Shown here: piece after piece, positions 19,347 to 29,011 of the stretch
How positions within the stretch are numbered: position 1 is the first letter of the stretch
Layout of the letters: the number at the start of each line of letters is the position of its first letter
Assembly (NCBI GenBank): GCA_029246995.1
Contig: JAQWMB010000007.1
Location: 1 to 51,574 of the forward strand
Direction: 5' to 3'
DNA: 51,574 bases
From: Dehalococcoidia bacterium
GTDB taxonomy: Bacteria > Chloroflexota > Dehalococcoidia > UBA2979
Program-made: the position numbers and the translations under genes
The notes under the pieces: generated by a model
The model's input: only the letters and a program-made list of their open reading frames with translations
Told to the model about the DNA's origin: nothing
Database searches by the model: none

Positions 19347-20335
19347 TGATTTACATAGTCGTTGGAAATGAAGAATTCTTGATTAAAGAAAAAGCTAAAT
19401 CAATAATATTAGATACAGAAATAATAGATAATCTAAATGTTGATCGCATTGACGCCGAAAAATTAAAATTTCATGAACTACTTTCTAATTTAAATACTTT
19501 ATCGCTATTTAATGAACAAAAAATTTCAGTCGTTGAAAATTTCTTTTCTAACTTTAATAAAAAAAACAAAAAAGATGACTTAAAGAAATTTTACGACCAA
19601 CTTTTAGAAATCCCATCAAATTCAATAGTCATTTTTACTGAATATCCTAAAGAAAATAAAAGAAGCTACATAGCAGATTATCTTACCCCATCTAATCAAA
19701 TCTTCAAATTAATTGCACATAATGAGAAAATAAAATTCTTTGAACTAAATAAGTTAAAAAATTTTGGAAATAATAATGAAGTGGAAAGATGGTTTCAAGA
19801 AAAATGTAAAAACTCATCTATTAAAATTGAAAATCAAGCTATCAAGGAGCTTGTAAGCTTAAAAGGAAATAATCTACGATCTTTATCAAATGAAATTAAT
19901 AAACTACATTCATTTTCAAAAGGCAGCACTATCACAATGAAGCATGTCAAAGAACTAACAAATGAATGGAAAGAATACAATATATTCCCAATTATTGATT
20001 CAATAGTGAATGGAAAAGGTAGACAAACAGAAAAAGAAATGAATGCAATGATATTAAAAGGAGATATATCTAGGCAAGAAATTTTTTATAGAATTGCAAG
20101 ACAAACATCTGTGTTTATTAAAGTTGCAGAATGCAAATCATTACCAAAATCACAAATTTCTGAAAAAGTTGGCATACATGGTTATAGGCTACAAAAAATT
20201 ATGGACCAAATCCAATATGATATGGAATACTATAAGAGAAATTTAGAAACCATTAAGTCTTATGATATGAAATTGAAATCGGGAGTTATTAATGAACAAA
20301 TAGCATTAGATTTACTCATTAATGATTTAAATTAA
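19346..20335 (+). CDS. holA: DNA polymerase III delta subunit
   Basis: MIYIVVGNEEFLIKEKAKSI; LKGNNLRSLSNEINKL; FPIIDSIVNGK: HolA-like pattern. Confidence 0.8.
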   Translation: MIYIVVGNEEFLIKEKAKSIILDTEIIDNLNVDRIDAEKLKFHELLSNLNTLSLFNEQKISVVENFFSNFNKKNKKDDLKKFYDQLLEIPSNSIVIFTEYPKENKRSYIADYLTPSNQIFKLIAHNEKIKFFELNKLKNFGNNNEVERWFQEKCKNSSIKIENQAIKELVSLKGNNLRSLSNEINKLHSFSKGSTITMKHVKELTNEWKEYNIFPIIDSIVNGKGRQTEKEMNAMILKGDISRQEIFYRIARQTSVFIKVAECKSLPKSQISEKVGIHGYRLQKIMDQIQYDMEYYKRNLETIKSYDMKLKSGVINEQIALDLLINDLN

Positions 20336-20339
20336 ATAA

Positions 20340-20969
20340 CTACCAATTTCTTATTGATGTCACTAATCGACCTTGCACATTAAAATCATTTGGCTTAACA
20401 AAAAAAGCCTTCATCCTTTTATTCATTGGTTCTAATTTAATCTTGTTATCTAATTTATAGATTCTTTTAAAAGTTGTTGCATTATCAGATTTAATCCAGA
20501 CTGCTACCATATCACCATTATCAAATTGATTTGTTTTCTCTAAAATTATAATATCACCGTCCTGAATTAAAGCATCAATCATTGAATTACCTTTAATCTG
20601 TAAAGCAAATAAGTCAGATTTAGTACCTACCTGTTCACGTGATAACTCTATTGAATTTGAAAAATTATCTGTCACGCCTTCTTCAGGTAGGACAATAGGC
20701 TTACCTGCTGCAATTTTACCAAGTAAAGGAATACGAACAGTATGAGATCGCATGTTATTGGTCCCAAGTAATTCGATACCTCTAGAAATTTCTTTATCAC
20801 GTCTAATAAGTCCTTTTTCTTCCAGTTTCTTTAAATTGTAGTCGACAACAGATGTAGAAGAAATATCACAGTGGTTCTGTATATCACGTATGGAAGGTGG
20901 ATAGTCTTTTTCAAGAATAAAATCTTTTAAAAAGTTAAATATTTTGCTCTGCTTAGAAGTTAAATCCAT
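20340..20969 (-). CDS. lexA: LexA repressor
   Basis: LTSKQSKIFNFLKDFILEKDYPPSIRDI; cleavage site AAGKP; FALQIKGNSMIDALIQDGDIIIL. Confidence 0.95.
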   Translation of the reverse strand: MDLTSKQSKIFNFLKDFILEKDYPPSIRDIQNHCDISSTSVVDYNLKKLEEKGLIRRDKEISRGIELLGTNNMRSHTVRIPLLGKIAAGKPIVLPEEGVTDNFSNSIELSREQVGTKSDLFALQIKGNSMIDALIQDGDIIILEKTNQFDNGDMVAVWIKSDNATTFKRIYKLDNKIKLEPMNKRMKAFFVKPNDFNVQGRLVTSIRNW

Positions 20970-20996
20970 AAATTCTCATTTCTTTACAAAAAAAAC

Positions 20997-21010
20997 AACA
21001 CATATGTTCT
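20997..21010 (-). promoter_or_regulatory. Candidate SOS box upstream of lexA
   Basis: Minus strand AGAACATATGTGTT, near palindrome resembling GAAC-N4-GTTC with one half-site imperfect. Confidence 0.45.
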
Positions 21011-21109
21011 AATACATATATATTATGCTAATGCAACTTAACTTAAAACGCAAGTACAATAAGTAACTAGCTATTATAAAATATAATAACTTTGAGAAAG
21101 GAAAAAATA

Positions 21110-21865
21110 ATGGCACCTAGCGGGTTAGAAGATTTATTTGGGAATGAAGTTTCAGATGGGCCGAATGTTGAAGAAGGTGACTTATTGCGGGCAATGGTTA
21201 TTGCAGGACATCCAGATGACTCTGATGTAGGCGCAGGGGGGATAACTGCTAAGCTAGCTGCAGCAGGATGGGAAGTAAGAATCGTTGTTGCTACAGATGG
21301 CTCAAAAGGCTCCAGTGAAGAAAATGTTAATCAAGAAGAATTGATAAGCAAAAGAATTATTGAACAAAATAATGCATCAAAGCAACTTGGTGCTAAAGAT
21401 GTACGATTCTTAAATTTTGTTGATGGAGAGCTAGAATATAACAGAACATTAATTGAGAAAATTACAAAAGAAATAAGAATTTTTAAGCCATATGCTGTTT
21501 ATACCCATGATCCTGAAGCAATCATAATTAATAATTCATTTGTAAGTCATAGCGATCATCGTGCTACAGGACTAGCAACAGTTGACAGTGTTTATCCAAC
21601 TGCCAGAGATAGATTAAATTTTCCTGACCATTTAGAGGAAGGTCTAGAAACGCACAAAGTACGTGAGCTCTTTTTGTGGGGAACTAACCAATCAAATCTT
21701 GAAATTGATATCTCTAATTTTTTTGAAAAGAAAATTGATGCTTTAAAGGAACATAAGAGCCAATTTGATTTTACGGAAGAAATGCAGAATAGATTCTTAG
21801 AACGATGGAAAAATGAAGAGGGCAAATACACTGAAAAATTTAGAAGAATTGTTTTTCATAGATGA
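21110..21865 (+). CDS. PIG-L/LmbE family deacetylase
   Basis: AMVIAGHPDDSDVGAGGITAKLAAAGWEVRIVVATDGSKG; HSDHRATG. ATG 21110 with RBS GAAAGGA preferred over the track start 21092. Confidence 0.88.
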   Translation: MAPSGLEDLFGNEVSDGPNVEEGDLLRAMVIAGHPDDSDVGAGGITAKLAAAGWEVRIVVATDGSKGSSEENVNQEELISKRIIEQNNASKQLGAKDVRFLNFVDGELEYNRTLIEKITKEIRIFKPYAVYTHDPEAIIINNSFVSHSDHRATGLATVDSVYPTARDRLNFPDHLEEGLETHKVRELFLWGTNQSNLEIDISNFFEKKIDALKEHKSQFDFTEEMQNRFLERWKNEEGKYTEKFRRIVFHR

Positions 21866-22848
21866 AAATAAATAATCTGAGCATAAAATTTTGTCCTGAA
21901 TGTGGTACTAAGCTTATTAAGCAAGTATCAGCAGGTCAGCCAAATCAATGTCAAAATTGCAATAAGCCTATCTATCTAGATCCTAAAGTTGCTGTGGGTG
22001 GCGTAGTTATTAATGATAAAAAACAAATCTTACTTGTAAAAAGAAACACAGAGCCAAATATTGGTGAATGGTCATTCCCTGCAGGCTTTATGGATCCAGG
22101 TGAAATTATTGAAAATGCTTTAAAAAGAGAGGTTTTAGAAGAGACTCAAATAGATATAGAAATAAAAAAATTAATTGGCGTATATAGTTCAAATGATGAG
22201 CAAGTCATATTTATTGCCTTTTTTGCCCATGCTCTTTCAAAATCTTTATCGATTAGCGATGAAATCCAAGAAGCAAAATTTTTTGCGCTCGCCAATATAC
22301 CAAAACTTGCTTTTGAACATGATAAAAAGATTATTAGAATAGCTCAAGATATCATAGAAAATAATGAACAAGACAATGGAAAAATTTTTAACTTATCTCT
22401 ACTACAAAAGCGCGGGATTGAAGCAGAAGTATTAATTCCATTCATTCGTAACTTAGAACAAGAGATTGGCAAAGAACAGGCGCATCAGTTGGCCCGAATA
22501 GCAATAAAAGAGATCGCAAAAAAACAAGGAAGGGAATTTTCTAAAGCAGTATTGAGAGATGACTTAAAAGGATTCCAAACAATTCAAGAAACTTGGTCAG
22601 GAGCAGATGATGATATTACATATGAGGTACTTAATGAGACAAAAGATCAATTTAATTTTAATGTAACAAGGTGCAGATTTGCTGAAATGTATAACGAACT
22701 TGGTGCGGAAGATTTAGGTTATATTCTTTCATGTGGTAGAGATTTTTCATTATCAGAAGGTTACTCAGAGAAAATTGAACTATCTAGGACACAAACAATA
22801 ATGCAAGGGGCTAAGTTCTGCGATTTTAGATACAAGAAAGTGAATTAA
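21862..22848 (+). CDS. Zinc-ribbon + Nudix hydrolase fused to L-2-amino-thiazoline-4-carboxylate hydrolase-like domain
   Basis: CPECGTKL...CQNCNKP zinc ribbon; Nudix box GFMDPGEIIENALKREVLEETQ; C-terminus FNVTRCRFAEMYNELGAEDLGYILSCGRDF resembles the ATC-hydrolase family. Confidence 0.75.
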   Translation: MKINNLSIKFCPECGTKLIKQVSAGQPNQCQNCNKPIYLDPKVAVGGVVINDKKQILLVKRNTEPNIGEWSFPAGFMDPGEIIENALKREVLEETQIDIEIKKLIGVYSSNDEQVIFIAFFAHALSKSLSISDEIQEAKFFALANIPKLAFEHDKKIIRIAQDIIENNEQDNGKIFNLSLLQKRGIEAEVLIPFIRNLEQEIGKEQAHQLARIAIKEIAKKQGREFSKAVLRDDLKGFQTIQETWSGADDDITYEVLNETKDQFNFNVTRCRFAEMYNELGAEDLGYILSCGRDFSLSEGYSEKIELSRTQTIMQGAKFCDFRYKKVN

Positions 22849-24080
22849 AATTTAACATTTTCAGAAGTTTTATATGCAAAATAAAATAAAATACAAGAAA
22901 TTACAGACATTAAACTGTAGATAACAAATGGAATCGCATACGAATTAGTTATATCAAACATCCAACCACCTAAAATTGGTGCGACAATTTGTCCGCCAAA
23001 AGCAAAAGCTAATACCAAGCCAGAAATAGCACCATAATGTTTTATACCAAACGTCTTTGTCAAAATTAATGCCTCCAACATTGGGACAAAAATACCCCCA
23101 CCACCCCAAAGTAAAACAAAAGCAATTAAAAAAATAAACTTCGTAGAAAAAACAATAGTTAGCATAGCAAGCCCTTGCAAAAGCCCTACTAAGATTGCTA
23201 AAAAGAAAATATTATTAATTCTATCAACTAAAAGACTACCTGGAATACGACCTAATGCTCTAATTAAAGAGCTAACACCAAGAAAAATAGCTGCATTAGT
23301 AATACCTTCATTTAATAAAAAATCTAACCCAAGTAAATTAACTGCACCTTGACCCATGAAGAAAAAAACAAATCCAATTGTAACAATCCAAAATGTTAAT
23401 GTTTTTTTAGCAGCATCCAGGTTCATGCCTGTTAAAGCTTGTTCATCATCTAAATTGTTAGATGACCCAACTGATAAAAGTCCACACTCTTTAGGTTGGT
23501 CTTTTATTAAAAACAATGCAAAAGAAATATTGAATAAAGGAAATAAGATACTTGCTGAATATAATGTAAACTGCCAGGAATATAATTCTGTTAAGAATGT
23601 GAAGAATGGAAGCATAACGCCTCCTAAGCCTAAGCCAGTTGTCACTAAGCCTAACGCAGCACGTCTGTGTGTTACAAACCACCTTGTAATCAGCCAACTA
23701 AATGTTATTGGCAGTACGAATGGTCGTGCAACACCAACAATTAACCATCCAACTAAAACAATATAGATATTTGGACTACTTGCAGTCACTATAAATCCTA
23801 ATGATGCAATTAAGCTGCCAATTATTAAAGATTTTCTCGCACCGTGCTCATCCATAAATCTTCCAATAGAAGAGCTACACACAGCTGAAAGAGCTTGCCC
23901 TGCAGTAAAGCATAGAATGACGGGCAATCTACCGATAGAAAAATATTCAGCGATTTCTGGAATATAAACAGCTATTGCCCAAAACATATAACCAGCTGCA
24001 AGCATATTAGATATAATTCCTATAACAACAACGACCCAAGCATAATGCACAGGCACATGCTTAATAAGGAATTTGATCAT
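22845..24080 (-). CDS. MFS transporter
   Basis: About 12 hydrophobic segments; GRFMDEHGARK; GRIPGSLLVDR. Confidence 0.88.
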   Translation of the reverse strand: MIKFLIKHVPVHYAWVVVVIGIISNMLAAGYMFWAIAVYIPEIAEYFSIGRLPVILCFTAGQALSAVCSSSIGRFMDEHGARKSLIIGSLIASLGFIVTASSPNIYIVLVGWLIVGVARPFVLPITFSWLITRWFVTHRRAALGLVTTGLGLGGVMLPFFTFLTELYSWQFTLYSASILFPLFNISFALFLIKDQPKECGLLSVGSSNNLDDEQALTGMNLDAAKKTLTFWIVTIGFVFFFMGQGAVNLLGLDFLLNEGITNAAIFLGVSSLIRALGRIPGSLLVDRINNIFFLAILVGLLQGLAMLTIVFSTKFIFLIAFVLLWGGGGIFVPMLEALILTKTFGIKHYGAISGLVLAFAFGGQIVAPILGGWMFDITNSYAIPFVIYSLMSVISCILFYFAYKTSENVKF

Positions 24081-25372
24081 ATCTTGCCTTTTTTTGTGGT
24101 ATCACTTATCTTTATTAAAGAAAGCTTAGCAACTCTTAATCCATCCATGGCTTTTACGGATAATTCAAAAGAATCAATGAATATTTTGTCATTTACTCTT
24201 GGAATTTTTCCATAATTCTCTATAAAATAACCGGCTACAGTCTTTGCTGCAGTATCACTTTGTTTCATATCTATCTTCTGAATCAACACATCAATCGAAT
24301 CAAGCCCATCTAAAATTGTTTCTTTCAAATTAGTTCTAGTTGCTTGTTCATATTTCTGATATTCAAAACCATCTTTAATTTCTCCAAAAATCTCATCAAT
24401 TACATCCTGAAGTGTAACAATGCCATCAGTACCACCGTATTCATCAACGACAATTGCAAACTGTGTATTCCTTTGTCTCATTTGTACAATTAATTCATTC
24501 AAGTCTATTTGAGCTGGCACAATCAATGATTCTCTAATATTTAGCTTCCAATCATCAATTGAAGGTGAAGCATATAGATCACGAACATGCAAAACACCAA
24601 CTATATTATCTAAGTCATTTTCAAATACTGGATATCTAGAATGACGATACTTGAATATTAAACTTTGAATATCATCCAGACTAGAATGTCTAGAAATAGC
24701 AATCATCTCTGTTCTAGGAATCATTACATCTACAATATTTAATTCACTAAATCTTAATACTTTATTAAGTAATATCTTCTCATCAGGATGCAATATTCCA
24801 GCATCAGCACTAGCTTGAATTAATAAGCCAAGTTCATATTGATTAATATTTGTATGCTCAATGGGAGATCTCTCCACATTAAACAAACTTAAGAATTTCC
24901 ATCCACTTTCATTTAATAAAATAATAAATGGCTTGAAAATAATTCTAAACAATCGCAACGGTGTTGCTACAAACAAAGCTGTCCTTTCAATGTATTTTAA
25001 AGCATATCCCTTTGGCGCTAATTCACCAATAATGACATGCATTGCAGTAATAATAGCAAACATAATCAATATACTGAATCCATGACTTTCAAAGCCATTA
25101 AAATGATTACTCAATATGCGATGTAACCCATTTTCTCCATACCATCCTAAGGCCAAACTAAAAATTGTAATACCAAGCTGGCATGCAGCTATATATGAAT
25201 CAAGATGATTTAATGCATCCATCAAGGCATTAGCACCTGGTTTATTTTCTGATTGCATTTGCTGAACTCTAGTTTTTCTAATAGAAACTAAAGCAAATTC
25301 AGCAGCAACAAAAAAACCATTGCCTATAACTAAGAGGAGTAATACCAAGATAACTAAAAGAATGTCAATCAT
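24077..25372 (-). CDS. CNNM/CorC-HlyC family membrane protein with CBS domains
   Basis: NGFFVAAEFALVSIRKTRVQQ; VMIPRTEMIAI; VDEYGGTDGIVTLQDVIDEIFGEI. Confidence 0.92.
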   Translation of the reverse strand: MIDILLVILVLLLLVIGNGFFVAAEFALVSIRKTRVQQMQSENKPGANALMDALNHLDSYIAACQLGITIFSLALGWYGENGLHRILSNHFNGFESHGFSILIMFAIITAMHVIIGELAPKGYALKYIERTALFVATPLRLFRIIFKPFIILLNESGWKFLSLFNVERSPIEHTNINQYELGLLIQASADAGILHPDEKILLNKVLRFSELNIVDVMIPRTEMIAISRHSSLDDIQSLIFKYRHSRYPVFENDLDNIVGVLHVRDLYASPSIDDWKLNIRESLIVPAQIDLNELIVQMRQRNTQFAIVVDEYGGTDGIVTLQDVIDEIFGEIKDGFEYQKYEQATRTNLKETILDGLDSIDVLIQKIDMKQSDTAAKTVAGYFIENYGKIPRVNDKIFIDSFELSVKAMDGLRVAKLSLIKISDTTKKGKI

Positions 25373-25456
25373 TTTTATAATTTCATATTATTAATAGAAT
25401 AAGATACCGATAAATAAATTATTCAACTATCAATATTATATTACTTTCACGGATTA

Positions 25457-26650
25457 CTAAATCGTTATTCCCAATACATTGGATAATTCTCTAAGAGTAG
25501 GTATAGCAGTTTTATGTTCTAATTCACCAGCTAGAATTTTATCTGTAATCTCGAAAATTACTTCTAAGGCTGAAACTGTATCAAAGTCTTCATCCATTGC
25601 GTCCATAAATGAATTTCTAAAAGGCTGTACTGCGAGTTGATCAGGTGGCCCACCAACCTCATTCACTGCCTTTATCAGTAAGTCATTTTTTAAAGAAAAG
25701 GAATGCAGAATTTCCTCATTAAATTCTATACCAGATCTATAATGATTGCTTAACAAATACATTCTAATAGTATTACTTGAAAATCCTTTTTCAATTAAAT
25801 CACTTACTCTAATTAAATTACCTAAAGATTTAGACATTTTTTTACCATCAATATTCAAAGAACTAACATGCATCCAATTTTTACAATAAGGCGCAATCCC
25901 AGTAAATGATTGCGATTGTGCAACTTCACATTCATGATGAGGAAAAATAAGGTCATAGCCACCACCATGAATAGTTACTTGGTCTCCAATAATTTCATTA
26001 ACCATGGTAGAGCACTCAATATGCCAGCCTGGTCGTCCATATGACCAGGGAGATTCAAAAGATGCCTCTTGAAAAATTTCTGGCTGCCATAACAAAAAAT
26101 CCAATTTATCTCTTTTAAGATGTTCCGGTTCTTCAGGCATAGTGTCCGTTCGCTCAAGTTGTCGTAGATCTTCTGTATTTTTATTAATTAAATGACCAAA
26201 ATTACTAAACTTAGTATGATCAAAGAACACATGGCCATTAGCAACATATGCAGTATCTAATTTTATAAGTTGTTCAATTTGTGTGATTATTTGAGCAATA
26301 AACTCTGAAGATAAAGGAAATTTATCCGGCCTAAGTACATTTAATGAATCCATTTCATTAAGATATATGTTGTGATTCATTTCAGTTAATTCAGCAATGG
26401 ATATCTTGTTTTCTTTAGCTTTTTTTATCATACCATCGTCTATATCAGTAATATTTTGTATGTGATGAATTTCATAACCACAAAACTCTAAATATCTTCT
26501 TACAGTATCAAAAAAAACGTATGTAAGCGCATGACCTAAGTGGCCAACATCATAGGGTGTTACCCCACATACATACATATTAATTAAAGTATTTTTCTCA
26601 AATTCAAAAGGTCTAATCTGTCTTATAATCGGATCGTATACTTTTAACAT
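25457..26650 (-). CDS. MshC-like cysteine ligase / short CysRS paralogue
   Basis: MYVCGVTPYDVGHLGHALTYVFFD, IQNITDIDD, GRPGWHIECSTM, FPHHECE, KMSKSLGN. 397 aa with no C-terminal CysRS extension. Confidence 0.75.
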   Translation of the reverse strand: MLKVYDPIIRQIRPFEFEKNTLINMYVCGVTPYDVGHLGHALTYVFFDTVRRYLEFCGYEIHHIQNITDIDDGMIKKAKENKISIAELTEMNHNIYLNEMDSLNVLRPDKFPLSSEFIAQIITQIEQLIKLDTAYVANGHVFFDHTKFSNFGHLINKNTEDLRQLERTDTMPEEPEHLKRDKLDFLLWQPEIFQEASFESPWSYGRPGWHIECSTMVNEIIGDQVTIHGGGYDLIFPHHECEVAQSQSFTGIAPYCKNWMHVSSLNIDGKKMSKSLGNLIRVSDLIEKGFSSNTIRMYLLSNHYRSGIEFNEEILHSFSLKNDLLIKAVNEVGGPPDQLAVQPFRNSFMDAMDEDFDTVSALEVIFEITDKILAGELEHKTAIPTLRELSNVLGITI

Positions 26651-26740
26651 TCATTACCTCATATTTTTCTCCAAGTTAACAATGCGAACATATCAATAAT
26701 AATTCAGTTTAACTCTGAGATCTAAAAAAAATTACAATTA

Positions 26741-27091
26741 TTATTCAATTGGAATGAATAAAGAATGTCTTTCTTTACCATCAACTGAAGCAGATTGATG
26801 TCCTTTACCATGAATATCTTCTACTAGAAATATTTCACCTGCCATTATTATACGTACTTCTCCGTCACTTGCCGTTATTTTCACTGCTGCGTCTAGATTA
26901 ACGATATATTGGCGTCTCGGAGCAGGATGCCAATCTAGGTCATATGCGCCAATTGTACGTCGAAAAATTATTCCATTAGCAGGCATTCTTTCTGACAGCT
27001 GACTATAACCTTTATCTTCTGCCCATTCAATTTCAATATCTCTGAAGTGTGACTCACCATGATCATCGGCGTAAAGGTTATGTATATGCAT
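26741..27091 (-). CDS. Cupin-like small protein
   Basis: 116-aa beta-rich ORF DLDWHPAPRRQYIVNLDAAVKITASDGEVRIIMAGEIFLVEDIHGKGHQSAS. Confidence 0.65.
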   Translation of the reverse strand: MHIHNLYADDHGESHFRDIEIEWAEDKGYSQLSERMPANGIIFRRTIGAYDLDWHPAPRRQYIVNLDAAVKITASDGEVRIIMAGEIFLVEDIHGKGHQSASVDGKERHSLFIPIE

Positions 27092-27225
27092 TTCGATTTT
27101 CCTTTTCTTACTAATATATTGCTGATTATTTTTTTAACTTTTTTGATTTAACAATGAACAATGACAATTATTCTAGAAACAGTATTAGAAGTTTTTACTA
27201 TTAACATGCTATTACATTAATAGTA

Positions 27226-27302
27226 TGGGGTGGGTGGAGGGGATTGAACCCTCGATCTCCAGGGCCACAACCTAGCGACTTAACCACTCGTCCACACCCA
27301 CC
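27226..27302 (-). tRNA. tRNA-His(GTG)
   Basis: Minus strand G(-1) GTGGGTG TG GACGAGTGGTTAAGTC G CTAGG-TTGTGGC-CCTGG AGATC GAGGG-TTCAATC-CCCTC CACCCAC C CCA. Cloverleaf folds by hand; anticodon GTG; G-1:C73 pair; encoded CCA. Confidence 0.93.
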
Positions 27303-27361
27303 ATAAAAGATGATTATCACATTACTACAGCTATCAGTAAAGAATAAACAAAATTAAACTT

Positions 27362-27850
27362 CTATGAAAGCTCACTATATTTACCTTGATAATACACCAA
27401 AGGCTTTAAAGATTCTAATTCTAAACTAAAGTTAGTAACTTCTCCAATAACAATAGAATGATCTCCACCAGGAAACCAATCTACTACCTTGCATTCTGTC
27501 CAGCCAATTGTATCTGATAAAATTGGGCTACCATTTTGACCAATTGCATACTTAAAATTGCCCATTAAATTTTTTTGTTCATCTGAAGAACTAGCAAAAA
27601 ATTGCGATGCATCTTTTTGATTTTCTGATAAAAAGTTTACAGAAAATAAACCAACATCTTTTAAAACTTTATGTGAGCTAGCTTTTTTTGCAATACAAAC
27701 AAGTAATAACATAGGATCAAGCGATACTGATGTAATTGAGTTTGCAGTTATGCCTCTTGGTTCATTATCAAAAGTCACTCCTACAACTGTAATGCCCGTA
27801 GGAAAATTACCAAACAAACTTCTAAATTGCTCGACACTATTATTAGACAT
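27362..27850 (-). CDS. Flavin reductase-like FMN-binding protein
   Basis: FRSLFGNFPTGITVVGV...GITANSITSVSLDPMLLLVCI...SHKVLKDVGLFSVNFLSE. Confidence 0.88.
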   Translation of the reverse strand: MSNNSVEQFRSLFGNFPTGITVVGVTFDNEPRGITANSITSVSLDPMLLLVCIAKKASSHKVLKDVGLFSVNFLSENQKDASQFFASSSDEQKNLMGNFKYAIGQNGSPILSDTIGWTECKVVDWFPGGDHSIVIGEVTNFSLELESLKPLVYYQGKYSELS

Positions 27851-27989
27851 AATCCCAAACTCCTAAAAAATCCTTTAAATCAATTAAAGTTTCTCTTAAA
27901 TAATGTAACAGTTTATACTTAATAATATTATTGTATGTCTTTTTTATATAATTAGCGTATAAAAAATCTACCTTTTTAAGTGATACAAA

Positions 27990-28100
27990 ATGAATGAAAA
28001 TCAAAAGAATAAAATGGGTCTGACTAAGCTGAATCAAGACCCCGCATTACCTACTGGTATTTGGTTAACTGCTATAACGGATTTATTGGGCTTTCTTTGA
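27990..28100 (+). pseudogene. Short ORF resembling an MgtE C-terminal tail (possible gene remnant)
   Basis: MNENQKNKMGLTKLNQDPALPTGIWLTAITDLLGFL*; resembles the MgtE segment K-L-x-x-DPALASGPF-x-T-x-x-D-x-LG. Confidence 0.45.
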
Positions 28101-28129
28101 TATCTGACTCTTGCAACAATTTTATTAAA

Positions 28130-28927
28130 TTATCTTGTAGCTTTATGTAATCTTGAACGTAAATCTTGAACTGAAATATTATTCTCTTCGTTCCATTTAC
28201 TGGCTGTTAATGCCTGTCCAGTCAGATCATTATTTGTTCCATTAACAAGATGTAACACTAAATCATCACAAATATTAACAGGTAATATTCCATCTAATTT
28301 TGGCTGTTCCATTTTTCCTAAAAATTTTTCAGAACTATTTGTCAGACCACCAGGTGCTACTGAATTACAAGAAATATTTTGTTTGACATTTTCTAAAGAA
28401 ACAATTTGCATCATAGCTTCCATAGCAAATTTTGATGCACTATAAGGACCGTATTGCTGATAAGCCCTTCTACCCAATCCTGAGGATATCATTACGATAT
28501 GGCCATGCATTTGATTACGCATAACCGTCAATGTTTCTCTCGTAAAATAAAAAACTCCATTTAAATTGATATCCAATATTGTTTTCCAATTATCTGAATC
28601 CATATTATGTATAAATCGATCATCTGAATTTTCAATATAGCGCATACCAACTGCAGCATTATTTACTAAAATATCTATAGATGAAAATTCACTTGATATA
28701 CTATTTATAGTATCTTTGACAAAGTTCTCGTCACTTTGATCACCAATAAAGCCTATTGCATTTACACCTAAATTTTTAATTTCATTTATTGAACTATCCA
28801 CTTCCTTTTTTGTTCTCCCAATTATAGATATATTACATTTCTCATTCGCTAATTTTAAAGCAATTGACTTACCAATTCCCCTACTCCCACCAGTTATAAT
28901 TGCAAGTTTGTCTTCTAGTAAATTCAT
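28130..28927 (-). CDS. SDR family oxidoreductase
   Basis: KLAIITGGSRGIGKSIALKLA; NNAAVG; YGPYSASKFAMEA. ATG 28927 (MNLLEDK) with RBS GAAAGAGG preferred. Confidence 0.88.
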   Translation of the reverse strand: MNLLEDKLAIITGGSRGIGKSIALKLANEKCNISIIGRTKKEVDSSINEIKNLGVNAIGFIGDQSDENFVKDTINSISSEFSSIDILVNNAAVGMRYIENSDDRFIHNMDSDNWKTILDINLNGVFYFTRETLTVMRNQMHGHIVMISSGLGRRAYQQYGPYSASKFAMEAMMQIVSLENVKQNISCNSVAPGGLTNSSEKFLGKMEQPKLDGILPVNICDDLVLHLVNGTNNDLTGQALTASKWNEENNISVQDLRSRLHKATR

Positions 28928-29011
28928 TTTACCTCTTTCATATGAAATGAATATTAATGGCTTACATTTATTAAAGCATAAAGCGATATAATAACTCAAC
29001 AGGATAAAACA

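Noticed and set aside
27843-28037. Track ORF 27843-28037(-) as a gene
   Set aside because: No domain similarity, low complexity, overlaps the flavin reductase start and the opposite-strand MgtE-like remnant.
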